Positions 1-8,004 of a DNA stretch of 64,000 nucleotides are shown piece after piece. The position numbers were made by a program, and so were the translations under genes. Within the stretch, counting starts at the first letter, position 1. Each line of letters starts with the position of its first letter. The notes beneath the pieces are model-generated. The model was not told where the DNA came from. It worked only from the letters and a program-made list of their open reading frames with translations, and did not search any database. The stretch lies in NCBI RefSeq assembly GCF_000412675.1, contig NC_021505.1:1048501-1112500 (forward strand), read 5' to 3'. Origin of the DNA: Pseudomonas putida NBRC 14164 (GTDB lineage: Bacteria; Pseudomonadota; Gammaproteobacteria; Pseudomonadales; Pseudomonadaceae).

Positions 1-2
1 GG

Positions 3-977
3 CGCACCAGCCTGCGCCTTGAACTGTTGAGCAAGGCCAATGGCATTGACCATGGGCATGCGCACGAGGCGCTTTCCGACGTGCGGGCAACCATTGCCCT
101 GGCCCGTCTGATTCGGCAAAAACAGCCCAAGTTGTATGACTGGCTCTTCCAGTTGCGCAGCAAGCATAAAGTGATGGAGCAGATCCGTTTGTTGCAGCCA
201 CTGGTGCATATATCCGGGCGCTTTTCAGCGGCGCGTAATTACCTGGGTGTCGTATTGCCATTAGCCTGGCACCCGCGTAATCGCAATGCGCTGATCGTCT
301 GCGACTTGCATCAGGAATCCCTACCGTTACTAAGGGAAAGTGCTGAGGTTCTACGCCAGCGCTTGTATACCCGTCACGATGCGCTGGCCGAGGGTGAATT
401 ACCGGTGCCGCTCAAATTGGTGCAGATCAATCGCTGCCCGGTACTGGCGCCATTGTCGGTATTGCGTCCGGCCGATCAACAACGATTGGGCCTGGACTTG
501 ACGTTGTTACAATTGCGCGGCGAACAGTTGGCTAATCAACAGGCGCAATGGCAAGACAAGCTGGAGCACATCTACGGCAAGGAAGACTTCGCCCCGAGTG
601 AAGACCCGGAACAGCAGTTGTATGACGGTTTTGTGGGGGACCGAGACCGCCGCTTATGTGAGCAAGTGCGTGCGCTGGAACCCGCACAATTGGGCCGTGG
701 CCAGTGGATGTTCGATGACCCGCGTTTACCGGAATTGCTGTTCCGCTATCGGGCGCGCAACTTCCCTGAGACCTTGACCAGCGAAGAACGCCAGCGCTGG
801 TATGGCTTCTGTCAGCAACGCCTGAGTGACCCGCAGTGGGGAGCACCCAATACGCTGGGCGACTTCGAGCAGGCGCGTCAGCAAGCCTGGGAAGGCGCTG
901 ACGAGGCTGGCCGGCGTGTACTGGAGGCTTGGCAAATGCATGCCCGGCAATTGCAGACACAATTTGCAATTGACTGA
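3..977 (+). CDS. sbcB: Exodeoxyribonuclease I, C-terminal two thirds (5' end outside window)
   Basis: Partial gene: the frame is open from the window edge and 324 residues are visible, while the family usually has about 475-480. Exonuclease I digests single-stranded DNA 3' to 5' and works in recombination and mismatch repair. The visible part starts inside the DEDDh nuclease domain: the last catalytic motif, His-x4-Asp, is in HAHEALSDVRAT near the start. The SH3-like and helical DNA-clamp regions typical of the family follow. Key upstream acidic residues lie outside the window. The gene is convergent with the mvaT-type gene, and the two share a strong hairpin terminator. Identification rests on the KANGIDHGHAHEALSDV stretch and the overall C-terminal match as I remember the family. 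Confidence 0.93.
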   Translation, partial: RTSLRLELLSKANGIDHGHAHEALSDVRATIALARLIRQKQPKLYDWLFQLRSKHKVMEQIRLLQPLVHISGRFSAARNYLGVVLPLAWHPRNRNALIVCDLHQESLPLLRESAEVLRQRLYTRHDALAEGELPVPLKLVQINRCPVLAPLSVLRPADQQRLGLDLTLLQLRGEQLANQQAQWQDKLEHIYGKEDFAPSEDPEQQLYDGFVGDRDRRLCEQVRALEPAQLGRGQWMFDDPRLPELLFRYRARNFPETLTSEERQRWYGFCQQRLSDPQWGAPNTLGDFEQARQQAWEGADEAGRRVLEAWQMHARQLQTQFAID

Positions 978-989
978 CCGCGGCGCAAA

Positions 990-1020
990 CAAAAACGCCG
1001 GCAATGTGCCGGCGTTTTTG
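990..1020. terminator. Bidirectional intrinsic terminator between sbcB and mvaT-type gene
   Basis: A 12-bp perfect stem (991-1002 pairs with 1008-1019, loop AATGT) is flanked by A-rich and T-rich tails. It can therefore end transcripts of both convergent genes. Confidence 0.9.
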
Positions 1021-1050
1021 TTGCGTTAAGCAAAAGGCAAGTGCGGACAA

Positions 1051-1428
1051 TCAGTCCAGCAGGGTTGCCCAGCTCTCAACCACATCACCACCCCAAGTGG
1101 CTTTCCACTCTTTCAGGGTCTTGTGGTTGCCGCCTTTGGTTTCGATCACTTCACCGTTGTGCGGGTTTTTGTATTGCTTGACCTTGCGCGCACGTTTGGT
1201 GGCAGTAGGCTTGACCGCGCCGCGAGGTGCCTTGCTCAGTTTCGACTCTGGGTCGAGCAGGGCAATCACGTCGCGCAGCGACTTGGAGTACTCGCCCATC
1301 AGTGTGCGCAGTTTGCCTTCGAACTCCAGTTCTTTCTTCAGCTTGTCATCCTGCGACAGGTTGGCCAGGCGGGCCTGAAGTTCCTTGATGGCTTCTTCGG
1401 TGGCGCGGTACTCGTTGATCAGGGACAT
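1051..1428 (-). CDS. mvaT: H-NS-like nucleoid protein of the MvaT/TurA family
   Basis: 125-residue xenogeneic silencer and nucleoid-associated protein. Such proteins bind AT-rich DNA and form oligomers through an N-terminal coiled coil. Residues 1-60 are the charged helical oligomerisation part (MSLINEYRATEEAIKELQ...). The C-terminal part carries the family's DNA-binding signature, YKNPHNGEVIETKGGNHKTLKEWKATWG. I chose the ATG at 1428 because AAGGAA precedes it at good spacing; the frame is open for 24 more codons upstream, without support. The region upstream (about 1510-1580) is AT-rich, which would allow autoregulation; that is inference. P. putida has several paralogues. Position next to purU fits TurA, but the exact paralogue is not certain. 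Confidence 0.92.
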   Translation of the reverse strand: MSLINEYRATEEAIKELQARLANLSQDDKLKKELEFEGKLRTLMGEYSKSLRDVIALLDPESKLSKAPRGAVKPTATKRARKVKQYKNPHNGEVIETKGGNHKTLKEWKATWGGDVVESWATLLD

Positions 1429-1713
1429 GGAGTGTTCCTTTAATGCGTGTTCAGAAATGTGTGGGGCAATAATAGACAGGCCATACTCGCAAGTAAACAT
1501 GATATTCCGCGATTAACTGTTAATTAAGCTGTGACAACATTTCGCTACGTGAACAAAAATTTACTTACAAACCCGGCATTTCGTCATCTCTGTCAGGCAT
1601 TGCCTGCGCTGCGTATGAGGGACGGCATACGCCGTCGCCGCTGCGATCAATACTGCGTTTTTTCTGGCGGGCCGCTAGAATAGGCGCCTTTGCGAAGTTC
1701 TGGAGTCTCATTC

Positions 1714-2565
1714 ATGCGCACCTATCGTCTGGTGATCGCCTGCCCCGACCGTGTAGGCATCGTGGCGAAAGTCAGTAATTTCCTGGCCTTGTACAATGGC
1801 TGGATCAACGAAGCCAGCCACCACTCTGATGAGCAGAGCGGTTGGTTCTTCATGCGCCATGAAATCCGTGCCGAATCGCTGCCGTTCGGTATCGAAGCCT
1901 TCCGCGAGGCGTTTGCGCCAATCGCCGAAGAGTTCTCCATGACCTGGCGCGTTACCGACTCGGCGCAGAAAAAGCGTGTGGTACTGATGGCCAGCCGTGA
2001 GTCGCACTGCCTGGCCGACCTGCTGCACCGCTGGCACACCGATGAACTGGATTGCGAGATCCCTTGCGTGATTTCCAACCACGACGACCTGCGCAGCATG
2101 GTCGAGTGGCATGGCATTCCGTTCTTCCATGTACCGGTCGACCCCAAGGACAAGGCCCCGGCTTTTGCCGAAGTGTCACGCCTGGTCCAGGAGCACGCCG
2201 CCGATGTGGTGGTGCTGGCCCGTTACATGCAAATCCTGCCGCCGCAACTGTGCCGGGACTTTGCTGAAAAGGTGATCAACATCCACCACAGCTTCCTGCC
2301 GTCGTTCGTCGGCGCCAAGCCTTACCACCAGGCCTCCCTGCGTGGGGTGAAACTGATCGGCGCGACCTGCCACTACGTCACCGAAGAGCTCGACGCCGGC
2401 CCGATCATCGAGCAGGACGTGGTGCGTGTCAGCCATGCCGACAGCATCGAGGACATGGTCCGCTTTGGCCGTGATGTGGAGAAGATGGTGCTGGCCCGTG
2501 GCCTGCGTTATCACCTGGAAGACCGGGTGCTGGTGCATGGCAACAAAACTGTCGTTTTCGATTGA
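1714..2565 (+). CDS. purU: Formyltetrahydrofolate deformylase
   Basis: 283 residues. PurU hydrolyses 10-formyl-THF to formate and THF and balances the one-carbon pool and purine synthesis. The N-terminal ACT domain (about residues 1-80) opens with MRTYRLVIACPDRVGIVAKVS. The C-terminal formyltransferase-fold domain carries NIHHSFLPSF (Asn and His of the active site) and GATCHYVTEELDAGPII (catalytic Asp). The ATG at 1714 is preceded by GGAG; a TTG at 1690 in the same frame has no ribosome binding site. P. putida genomes carry more than one purU copy, so this is one paralogue. A small GC hairpin (2675-2691) after the gene may end transcription. Confidence 0.93.
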   Translation: MRTYRLVIACPDRVGIVAKVSNFLALYNGWINEASHHSDEQSGWFFMRHEIRAESLPFGIEAFREAFAPIAEEFSMTWRVTDSAQKKRVVLMASRESHCLADLLHRWHTDELDCEIPCVISNHDDLRSMVEWHGIPFFHVPVDPKDKAPAFAEVSRLVQEHAADVVVLARYMQILPPQLCRDFAEKVINIHHSFLPSFVGAKPYHQASLRGVKLIGATCHYVTEELDAGPIIEQDVVRVSHADSIEDMVRFGRDVEKMVLARGLRYHLEDRVLVHGNKTVVFD

Positions 2566-2591
2566 TGATGCAGGGGCTGCTTTGCAGCCCA

Positions 2592-2691
2592 TCGCCGGCA
2601 AGCCAGCTCCCACAGGAATTGCACATGGCTTGAAGTCCATGCGATCAAGGGTGGGAGCTGGCTTGCCGGCGAAAGGGGCGCAAAGCGCCCC
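2592..2691. repeat. REP pair (CGCCGGCAAGCC type) and adjoining hairpin
   Basis: Inverted arms 2592-2614 and 2652-2672 (core TCGCCGGCAAGCCAGCTCCC) are followed by a 7-bp GGGGCGC/GCGCCCC hairpin at 2675-2691. This is a typical P. putida REP arrangement. Confidence 0.85.
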
Positions 2692-2714
2692 CTGCACTCT
2701 TGAAAGGAACACCG

Positions 2715-2948
2715 ATGGCCAAACAACGCAACACCCCTAGCGCCTCACCGCCTCCCACTCTCGGCGAAGGTTGCCTGGCCCGCTACGACCCCGAAGCCCT
2801 GGATGACACCGACGGCACCGACTTCCCCGGCGCTGCCGAACTCTGGCAACAGCTCAACCCGCCTGACGCCGCCAGCGCTCCAGCAACGGACGCGCCAGCA
2901 GGCACACGAACACCGGGCCGCCCGCCAGCAGATAAAAGTAGTAAGTAA
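2715..2948 (+). CDS. Small hypothetical protein, antisense overlap with the next gene
   Basis: 77 residues, rich in Pro, Ala, Asp and Thr (MAKQRNTPSASPPPTLGEG...), with a basic PGRPPADKSSK tail. No signal peptide, membrane segment or known domain is visible, and it looks disordered. AAAGGA sits seven bases before the ATG at 2715, the best argument that it is translated. Its last 95 bases overlap the 3' end of the convergent UPF0104 gene. Function unknown; the chance of a spurious call is moderate. Confidence 0.6.
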   Translation: MAKQRNTPSASPPPTLGEGCLARYDPEALDDTDGTDFPGAAELWQQLNPPDAASAPATDAPAGTRTPGRPPADKSSK

Positions 2949-3846
2949 CCGCCCGCCATATCAGGATCGCCGCGGCTGCGGTCGAACTGCCCACCCATGG
3001 CGTCAGCAGGCTGGCCGAAGTCAGCTCGGCGGCACCCGCGCCCCCTGGCAGCAGGCTGAACTGGCCGGCACTGAGCGACAGCATCTGCACAAGAAAGCTG
3101 GGGATCCATGCCAGGTCCACCCCCAACCCCCTCAATACCAGATACAACACGCTGTAGCGCAGGCCCCAGTGTAGGCAGGTCAGGGTAAACACCAGACTTA
3201 ACGTGCGCTTGGGCAACTGCCAAGTCTGCGCCAGCGCGTGCATGAAGTGCAACAGCTTGCGGGCCCAGCGGCGTTTGCGCTGCTGGCTCATGCCCAGGCG
3301 CCGCAGCAGCCTGCCGTTCAAGCGCATGACCTGGCGGCGGTAGCGCAGCAGCCCGGCCACCCCGGCCAGTGCTGTGCACAGTAGCAGCGCACTGCCGAGC
3401 AACATGCTTTCCTGGCTGCGGCCCAGGCTGTGGAACAGTGCGTAACCGGCTATCGCCAGCATTGCGCAGAAGAAAAACACCAGGTCGTTCAACTGGTCCA
3501 TGGCGAATACCGCGCCGCTGCGTGCCGGGCTGATGCGGTCACGCGCCAGCAGGGCCATGAGGGTCAACGGCCCGCCGCTTCCGCCGGGGGTGGTGCAGAT
3601 GGCAAATTCGGTGGCCATGACCACGCCCAGGCTGCGCAGTGGCCCAAGCCTGGCACCTTGCTGGCCGAGCAACAGGCGCAAGCGAATGGCGTTGATCGCC
3701 CAGCACAGCAGGATCATGCCCAGCAGAGTGAGCATCAGCACAGGGTCGAAGCGTTGCAGCCTCGGCAGCAGCTCGCTGCCACCGAGCAGGATCGGCACCA
3801 GCAATGCCGCGAGCAGTGCCAGGCCCAGCCAGGCCAGGCGGTTCAT
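2854..3846 (-). CDS. UPF0104 / lysylphosphatidylglycerol synthase TM-region family membrane protein
   Basis: 330 residues, polytopic, about eight hydrophobic segments. The N-terminal signal-anchor-like helix is MNRLAWLGLALLAALLVPILL. The segment FAICTTPGGSGGPLTLMALLARD matches the family's conserved Pro/Gly-rich loop. The family (membrane half of MprF-type proteins, stand-alone here) is associated with lipid flipping or synthesis; the true substrate is unknown. The start overlaps the stop of the deacetylase gene by four bases (ATGA), so translation is probably coupled and the gene is the third of a leftward operon with the glycosyltransferase. A role in exporting or flipping the lipid-linked product of that operon is inference. 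Confidence 0.82.
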   Translation of the reverse strand: MNRLAWLGLALLAALLVPILLGGSELLPRLQRFDPVLMLTLLGMILLCWAINAIRLRLLLGQQGARLGPLRSLGVVMATEFAICTTPGGSGGPLTLMALLARDRISPARSGAVFAMDQLNDLVFFFCAMLAIAGYALFHSLGRSQESMLLGSALLLCTALAGVAGLLRYRRQVMRLNGRLLRRLGMSQQRKRRWARKLLHFMHALAQTWQLPKRTLSLVFTLTCLHWGLRYSVLYLVLRGLGVDLAWIPSFLVQMLSLSAGQFSLLPGGAGAAELTSASLLTPWVGSSTAAAAILIWRAVTYYFYLLAGGPVFVCLLARPLLERWRRQAG

Positions 3847-4607
3847 GCGCTGGCCTGGCGGTCCAGCCAGGCCGATTTGGTCAGTGGCTCGCGGCCTTGA
3901 GCCAGTAGGCTGCGCAAGGTGTTCAGCCAGTATTCACGGGAGGTGCGGTGGCGCATGTCCACCGGGTGCAAGCCCAGGCGCAGGATCTCGGCATCGCGCC
4001 AACGGCGGCATTGCCAGTCGCACAGCACCCTTGAAAGCCCTCGGCGCCAGGCGCTGCGGGCACTCCACACCAGCCCCGGGGCTTCAATCGCGGTGAAGTC
4101 CGGTAAGCGGTACAGGTGCTGTGGCGTGCTGGTGTAACGAAGCGGCAGGCGGCGCAAGGCCTGGCGGGTGCCCTCGCTCATCAGCCAGGCTGGCGCGACA
4201 AAACCGGCCACAGGCCAGCCCTGCTGGTGGAACATTGCCAGGCCGCGCTCCAGCCGTTGCAGGGCCTGCTGCTGGTCGAGGCCGTAGAACTCACCTTCGT
4301 GGGTATAGATACGGCGCATGAAGTAGTCGCCGGGCGTGCGGGGCGGCGGGCCGTTGTCGGCATGGTAATAGCCGTGCAAGGCCAGTTCGTCGCCCTGAGC
4401 CAGGCGCCGGTCAAGCAAGCGGCAGAAGGTGGGAGAACGCAGCAGCAGGTTGTGCTGGTGGAAGTCCGGCACCACAAGCCAGGTCATCGGGACGCCGCCG
4501 AGGCTGTCGACGGCTTCGACGAAGGGTTGGTAGTCCGGCCAGGTCTCGGGCGCAACATCATGCAGCACCAGCATCAGGCTGCGTGACGCCGGCCGTGCCT
4601 CAACCAT
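3843..4607 (-). CDS. DUF2334-type polysaccharide deacetylase family protein
   Basis: 254 residues. The deacetylase-like barrel is indicated by LMLVLHDVAPETW (His16-Asp17 as metal/catalytic motif) and by DELALHGYYH (His78-x3-His82), the equivalent of the HxxxH zinc site. No signal peptide is present, so a cytoplasmic or membrane-associated action is likely. The ATG at 4607 overlaps the end of the glycosyltransferase gene by eight bases, and the gene's 3' end overlaps the following membrane-protein gene by four. This tight packing argues for one pathway: a GT4 enzyme adds a sugar (probably GlcNAc-like if deacetylation follows), this protein trims it, and the membrane protein handles the lipid. 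The reaction itself is inferred. Confidence 0.8.
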   Translation of the reverse strand: MVEARPASRSLMLVLHDVAPETWPDYQPFVEAVDSLGGVPMTWLVVPDFHQHNLLLRSPTFCRLLDRRLAQGDELALHGYYHADNGPPPRTPGDYFMRRIYTHEGEFYGLDQQQALQRLERGLAMFHQQGWPVAGFVAPAWLMSEGTRQALRRLPLRYTSTPQHLYRLPDFTAIEAPGLVWSARSAWRRGLSRVLCDWQCRRWRDAEILRLGLHPVDMRHRTSREYWLNTLRSLLAQGREPLTKSAWLDRQASA

Positions 4608-5721
4608 GGGCGCGCACCTGCGGCGGGTGGCCGAGCACGGCCTGATAGTGTTGCAGCAGGCCGCAGACCACGTTGTCCCATGAATAGTGCTGCTCCACGT
4701 GGCGGCGAGCCTGCGCCCCGAGTGGGCGTACGCCGGCCTCGAACGCTTCGCGCACGGCCGCTGCCATGGCCTGGCCATCGTTGGGCCGGCACAGGCGCCC
4801 GCACTGTTCGTTGACGATTTCGCCGAAGGCGCCGGCGCGCACGGCCACCACGGGGGTGGCGCTGGCCATCGCTTCGAGGATGACCAGGCCGAAGGTTTCC
4901 TGGTCTCCGGCGTGCACCAGCAGGTCGGCGCTGGCCAGCAGCCGGGCAACTTCCGGGGCCGGGCAGAAGTGGTCGATCACGCTGACGTTGCGCGGCACGT
5001 TGGCCGGCATGTTCGAACCCACCAGTAGCAGGTGGTAGGGGGCGCCCAGCTGCTTCATGCAGTCGAGCAGCACCGGCAGGTTCTTTTCCCGCGAGCCGCG
5101 GCCGGCATAGATCAGCAAACGGCTGGTGTCGGCAATGCCCAGTTCTGCGCGCAGGTGCGGGTCGCGCTGGCTGGGGTTGAAGGTGGCCAGGTCCACGCCC
5201 AGGCGCTGCACATGCACATCGCGAACGCCCAGGCGGCGCAATTTGTCGGCCATTACCTGGCTGGGCGCGAGAACCCGGTCGAAATTGCCGTAGAGCTTGC
5301 TGACATAAGCCTCGACATTGGGCGTGAACCAGTTGCCCATACGGTTGCTGACCAGCAACGGCAGGTCGGAATGGTAAAAGCCTATCACTGGCACATCCAG
5401 TTGACGCCGTGCCTCCAGCGCTGCCCAGGCGGTCAGGTAGGGGTCGCCGACTTCGATCAGGTCGGGCTTGAGCCGTCGCAGTTCACTGCACCAGGGGGCC
5501 AGGCGTACCGGGAAGCGGTAACCCTTGCCGAATGGCAGAGGCGGGGCGGGCACTTGATAGATGCCATCGGCGTGCTGTGCACTGGCACCGGGGATCAGCA
5601 GGCTGTGGCGTACGCCGTGCATGGCGTCAAGGCGGCGGTGTTTGGCATCAAGATAGGTACGTACGCCGCCGCTGGCCGGGGCGTAGAACATGGTGATGTC
5701 GGCGATGTGCACGATCAGCAT
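4600..5721 (-). CDS. GT4-family glycosyltransferase
   Basis: 373 residues, GT-B fold. The N-terminal acceptor domain starts MLIVHIADITMFYAPASGGVRTY, and the donor domain has the GT4 E-x7-E signature in HAGDQETFGLVILEAMASATPVV. It resembles the PimB/MgtA-like enzymes that glycosylate lipids, with a nucleotide-sugar donor. First gene of a three-gene leftward operon. The ATG at 5721 is directly abutted by GGAGGG, which is unusually close, but an in-frame stop lies ten codons upstream and no other start codon is available there. The next in-frame Met is residue 11. Acceptor and product are unknown. Confidence 0.83.
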   Translation of the reverse strand: MLIVHIADITMFYAPASGGVRTYLDAKHRRLDAMHGVRHSLLIPGASAQHADGIYQVPAPPLPFGKGYRFPVRLAPWCSELRRLKPDLIEVGDPYLTAWAALEARRQLDVPVIGFYHSDLPLLVSNRMGNWFTPNVEAYVSKLYGNFDRVLAPSQVMADKLRRLGVRDVHVQRLGVDLATFNPSQRDPHLRAELGIADTSRLLIYAGRGSREKNLPVLLDCMKQLGAPYHLLLVGSNMPANVPRNVSVIDHFCPAPEVARLLASADLLVHAGDQETFGLVILEAMASATPVVAVRAGAFGEIVNEQCGRLCRPNDGQAMAAAVREAFEAGVRPLGAQARRHVEQHYSWDNVVCGLLQHYQAVLGHPPQVRAHG

Positions 5722-5852
5722 CCCTCCGGGATCATCTTCGGTCTGTCATTCGGCGGTAACTGCCGGCGATGACGCGCCTAAAGGTGGACCTTTCAGAAGG
5801 ATAGTTTGTTCGATCGGTTTGAGGAGAGGGGGGAGTTCGGAATCCTTGTAGC

Positions 5853-5934
5853 AGCAGCCTTGTGCTGCGAAGAGGCCGGTGAAGGCAACATGGCAGTATT
5901 GCCTTTACTGGCCTCTTCGCAGCACAAGGCTGCT
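5853..5934. repeat. Long perfect inverted repeat, 25-bp arms (non-REP palindrome family)
   Basis: Arms 5853-5877 and 5910-5934 are perfectly complementary (core CAGCCTTGTGCTGCGAAG). The pairing continues with two mismatches into the loop. It lies between the chemoreceptor gene stop and the glycosyltransferase operon and may act as a terminator for the former. Related copies are at 14773 and 23590. Confidence 0.8.
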
Positions 5935-5959
5935 CCTGCAGAGGAGGGTGTAGCTCGGG

Positions 5960-7834
5960 TCAGATGCGGAAGCTGCCCACCAGCTGCTTCAGGCGGCCGG
6001 CCTGCTGCTCAAGGTCCGAGCAGGCGCGCAGGGTGGCTTGCAGGTTCTCCACGCCTTCCTGGTTGAGCATGTTGATCTCGTTGATGTCCATGTTGATCGC
6101 CTCGACCACGGCGGTCTGCTCTTCGGTGGCGGTGGCCACCGACTGGTTCATGCCGTCGATCTCGCTGATGCGCACGGTAACGCTGTCCAGCCGCTCACCG
6201 GCCTGGTTGGCGATCTGCACGCTGTCCTGGCTGTGGCGCTGGCTCTGGTCCATGGTCTCGACCGACGCGCGGGCGCCAACCTGAAGCTCTTCGATCATGG
6301 TCTGCACTTGCTGCGCCGATTCCTGGGTGCGGTGCGCCAGGTTGCGCACTTCATCGGCCACCACCGCAAAACCACGGCCGGCTTCACCGGCACGTGCCGC
6401 TTCGATGGCGGCGTTCAGCGCCAGCAGGTTGGTTTGCTGGGAAATGCTGGTGATCACTTCGAGGATCTGGCCAATGTTGACGGTCTTGTTGTTCAGCGTC
6501 TCGATGTGGCCGCTGGAACTGACGATCAGGTCGGACAGGCGGTTCATCGCCGCAATGTTGCGCTCGACCACCTGTTGCCCCTCTTCGGCCAGCAGGCGAG
6601 CCGAACTGGCATGTTGCGACGCTTGGGCGGCGTTGCCGGCGATTTCCTGTGCGGCGGCGCCCAGCTCGTTGATGGCGGCGGCCACGCTGTTGGTCCGGTT
6701 GGACTGCTCGTCAGAGTTGGTCATCGACGAGTTCGAGGCGCTGATGACACGCAGGGCCACTTCGTTGACTTGTTCGGTGGCCGAGGACACCTCGCTGATC
6801 GAGCTGTGAATGCGCTCGACGAAACGGTTGAAGGCGGTGCCCAGGATGCCGAACTCGTCGTGGTTGTGAATGCGCAGGCGTTTGGTCAGGTCGCCTTCAC
6901 CCTCGGCGATGTCTTCCATGGCGCGGGTCATGGTGTGCAGCGGCTGCATCAGCACGTTGATCAGCAGGCCGAGCAGGCCAATGATGATCACCACCGCCAC
7001 CACCGTGGCGATCACCGCCGAGGTGCGGAAGGTGCTGAGCATCGAGAAGGCCTTGTCCTTGTCCACCGACAGGCCGATGTACCAGTTGGCCGAAGGCAGG
7101 CCGGTGATCGGGGTGAAGGTCAGCAGGCGGGCCTGGCCATCGCTTTGCACTTCGGTCAGCTCACCGGTCAGTTTTGGCGTGTGCTGCGGGAACAGGTCCG
7201 ACAGCGACTTCATCACCAGGTCTTTGTCAGGGTGCACCAGGACCTTGCCCTGGTCGTTGACCAGGAAGGCGTAGCCCATACCGCCGAAGTTCAGCGAGTT
7301 GATGATCTGCACCAGGCCGTCCAGGGCCAGGTCGCCACCGACCACGCCGACACTGCTGGAAACCTTGCTGAGGATGCCAATGACCATCTTGTTGGTGGTC
7401 ATGTCGATGTACGGTTCGGTCAGTGTCGCGCCGGCGGCACTCATGCCGTCCTTGTACCAGGGGCGCGTGCGTGGGTCGTAGCCATCGGGCATTTTTGCGT
7501 CCGGGCGCACGCTGAAGCCGCCGTCCACCTTGCCCAGGTAAACGGTGAGGAAGCTGGAAATGAGCGCGTTCTGGCCCATCAGGGTTTCGGCGTTGGTGGG
7601 GGCCTGGGCAATGTTCTGTGCCAGGTTTTCCACCAGCTTGATTCGGCCGTCGAACAGGTTGCGGATGTTGGTCGAAGTGGAGGCGCCCATTTCAGCCAGA
7701 TAGTTTTCCAGGTCCTCGCGGATCGCATTACGCTGGAGGTAATCGTTGTAGAGCGTGAAAAGGCTGAAGGCGAGTATCACGATCAATGATGCTGCCAAAA
7801 GAATCTTGTGGCTGAAACGAAGGCTTTTGTTCAT
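5960..7834 (-). CDS. mcpG: Methyl-accepting chemotaxis protein with dCACHE sensor, amino-acid/GABA type
   Basis: 624 residues: a TM helix at about 10-30; periplasmic double-CACHE domain to about 270; a second TM ([21 protein letters not shown]); HAMP; then the cytoplasmic signalling domain with the hairpin [26 protein letters not shown]. The sensor carries the amino-acid-binding signature: Y119, R124, W126-Y127, Y142-D144 and D168 (GGD). Hence the ligand is an amino acid or GABA. By position relative to purU and pca it corresponds to the P. putida GABA receptor McpG (PctC-like), as I recall it; the symbol is inferred from synteny. A FliA-type promoter lies upstream, fitting co-regulation with motility. 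Confidence 0.85.
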   Translation of the reverse strand: MNKSLRFSHKILLAASLIVILAFSLFTLYNDYLQRNAIREDLENYLAEMGASTSTNIRNLFDGRIKLVENLAQNIAQAPTNAETLMGQNALISSFLTVYLGKVDGGFSVRPDAKMPDGYDPRTRPWYKDGMSAAGATLTEPYIDMTTNKMVIGILSKVSSSVGVVGGDLALDGLVQIINSLNFGGMGYAFLVNDQGKVLVHPDKDLVMKSLSDLFPQHTPKLTGELTEVQSDGQARLLTFTPITGLPSANWYIGLSVDKDKAFSMLSTFRTSAVIATVVAVVIIIGLLGLLINVLMQPLHTMTRAMEDIAEGEGDLTKRLRIHNHDEFGILGTAFNRFVERIHSSISEVSSATEQVNEVALRVISASNSSMTNSDEQSNRTNSVAAAINELGAAAQEIAGNAAQASQHASSARLLAEEGQQVVERNIAAMNRLSDLIVSSSGHIETLNNKTVNIGQILEVITSISQQTNLLALNAAIEAARAGEAGRGFAVVADEVRNLAHRTQESAQQVQTMIEELQVGARASVETMDQSQRHSQDSVQIANQAGERLDSVTVRISEIDGMNQSVATATEEQTAVVEAINMDINEINMLNQEGVENLQATLRACSDLEQQAGRLKQLVGSFRI

Positions 7835-7960
7835 GGCGTAATCGGTTCCGCTAAGGTGTTATATCAGGCGTTCGCACGGGTGGAGCCGCAAAGCAGTGCA
7901 ACATCCCGAAAAGTCCCTTTTCGGTTGTTCCTCTCTAATTAAGGCGAATATCACCCAAAG

Positions 7961-7987
7961 GTATCGGCCGAATTAAGGTAAAGCTTG
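7961..7987 (-). promoter_or_regulatory. Putative sigma-28 (FliA) promoter of the chemoreceptor gene
   Basis: Reading leftwards: CAAGCTTT, 11 bases, GCCGATAC. The -10 element matches the FliA consensus GCCGATAA in seven of eight positions and the spacing is exact; the -35 matches TAAAGTTT in five of eight. It gives a leader of about 120 bases before the gene. Confidence 0.6.
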
Positions 7988-8004
7988 AGCAGAGGATTAC
8001 AGAG

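Noticed and set aside
6038..7789. Rightward frame of about 580 codons antisense to the chemoreceptor gene
   Set aside because: Mirror of the Ala/Gln-rich signalling coiled coil; not an independent gene.
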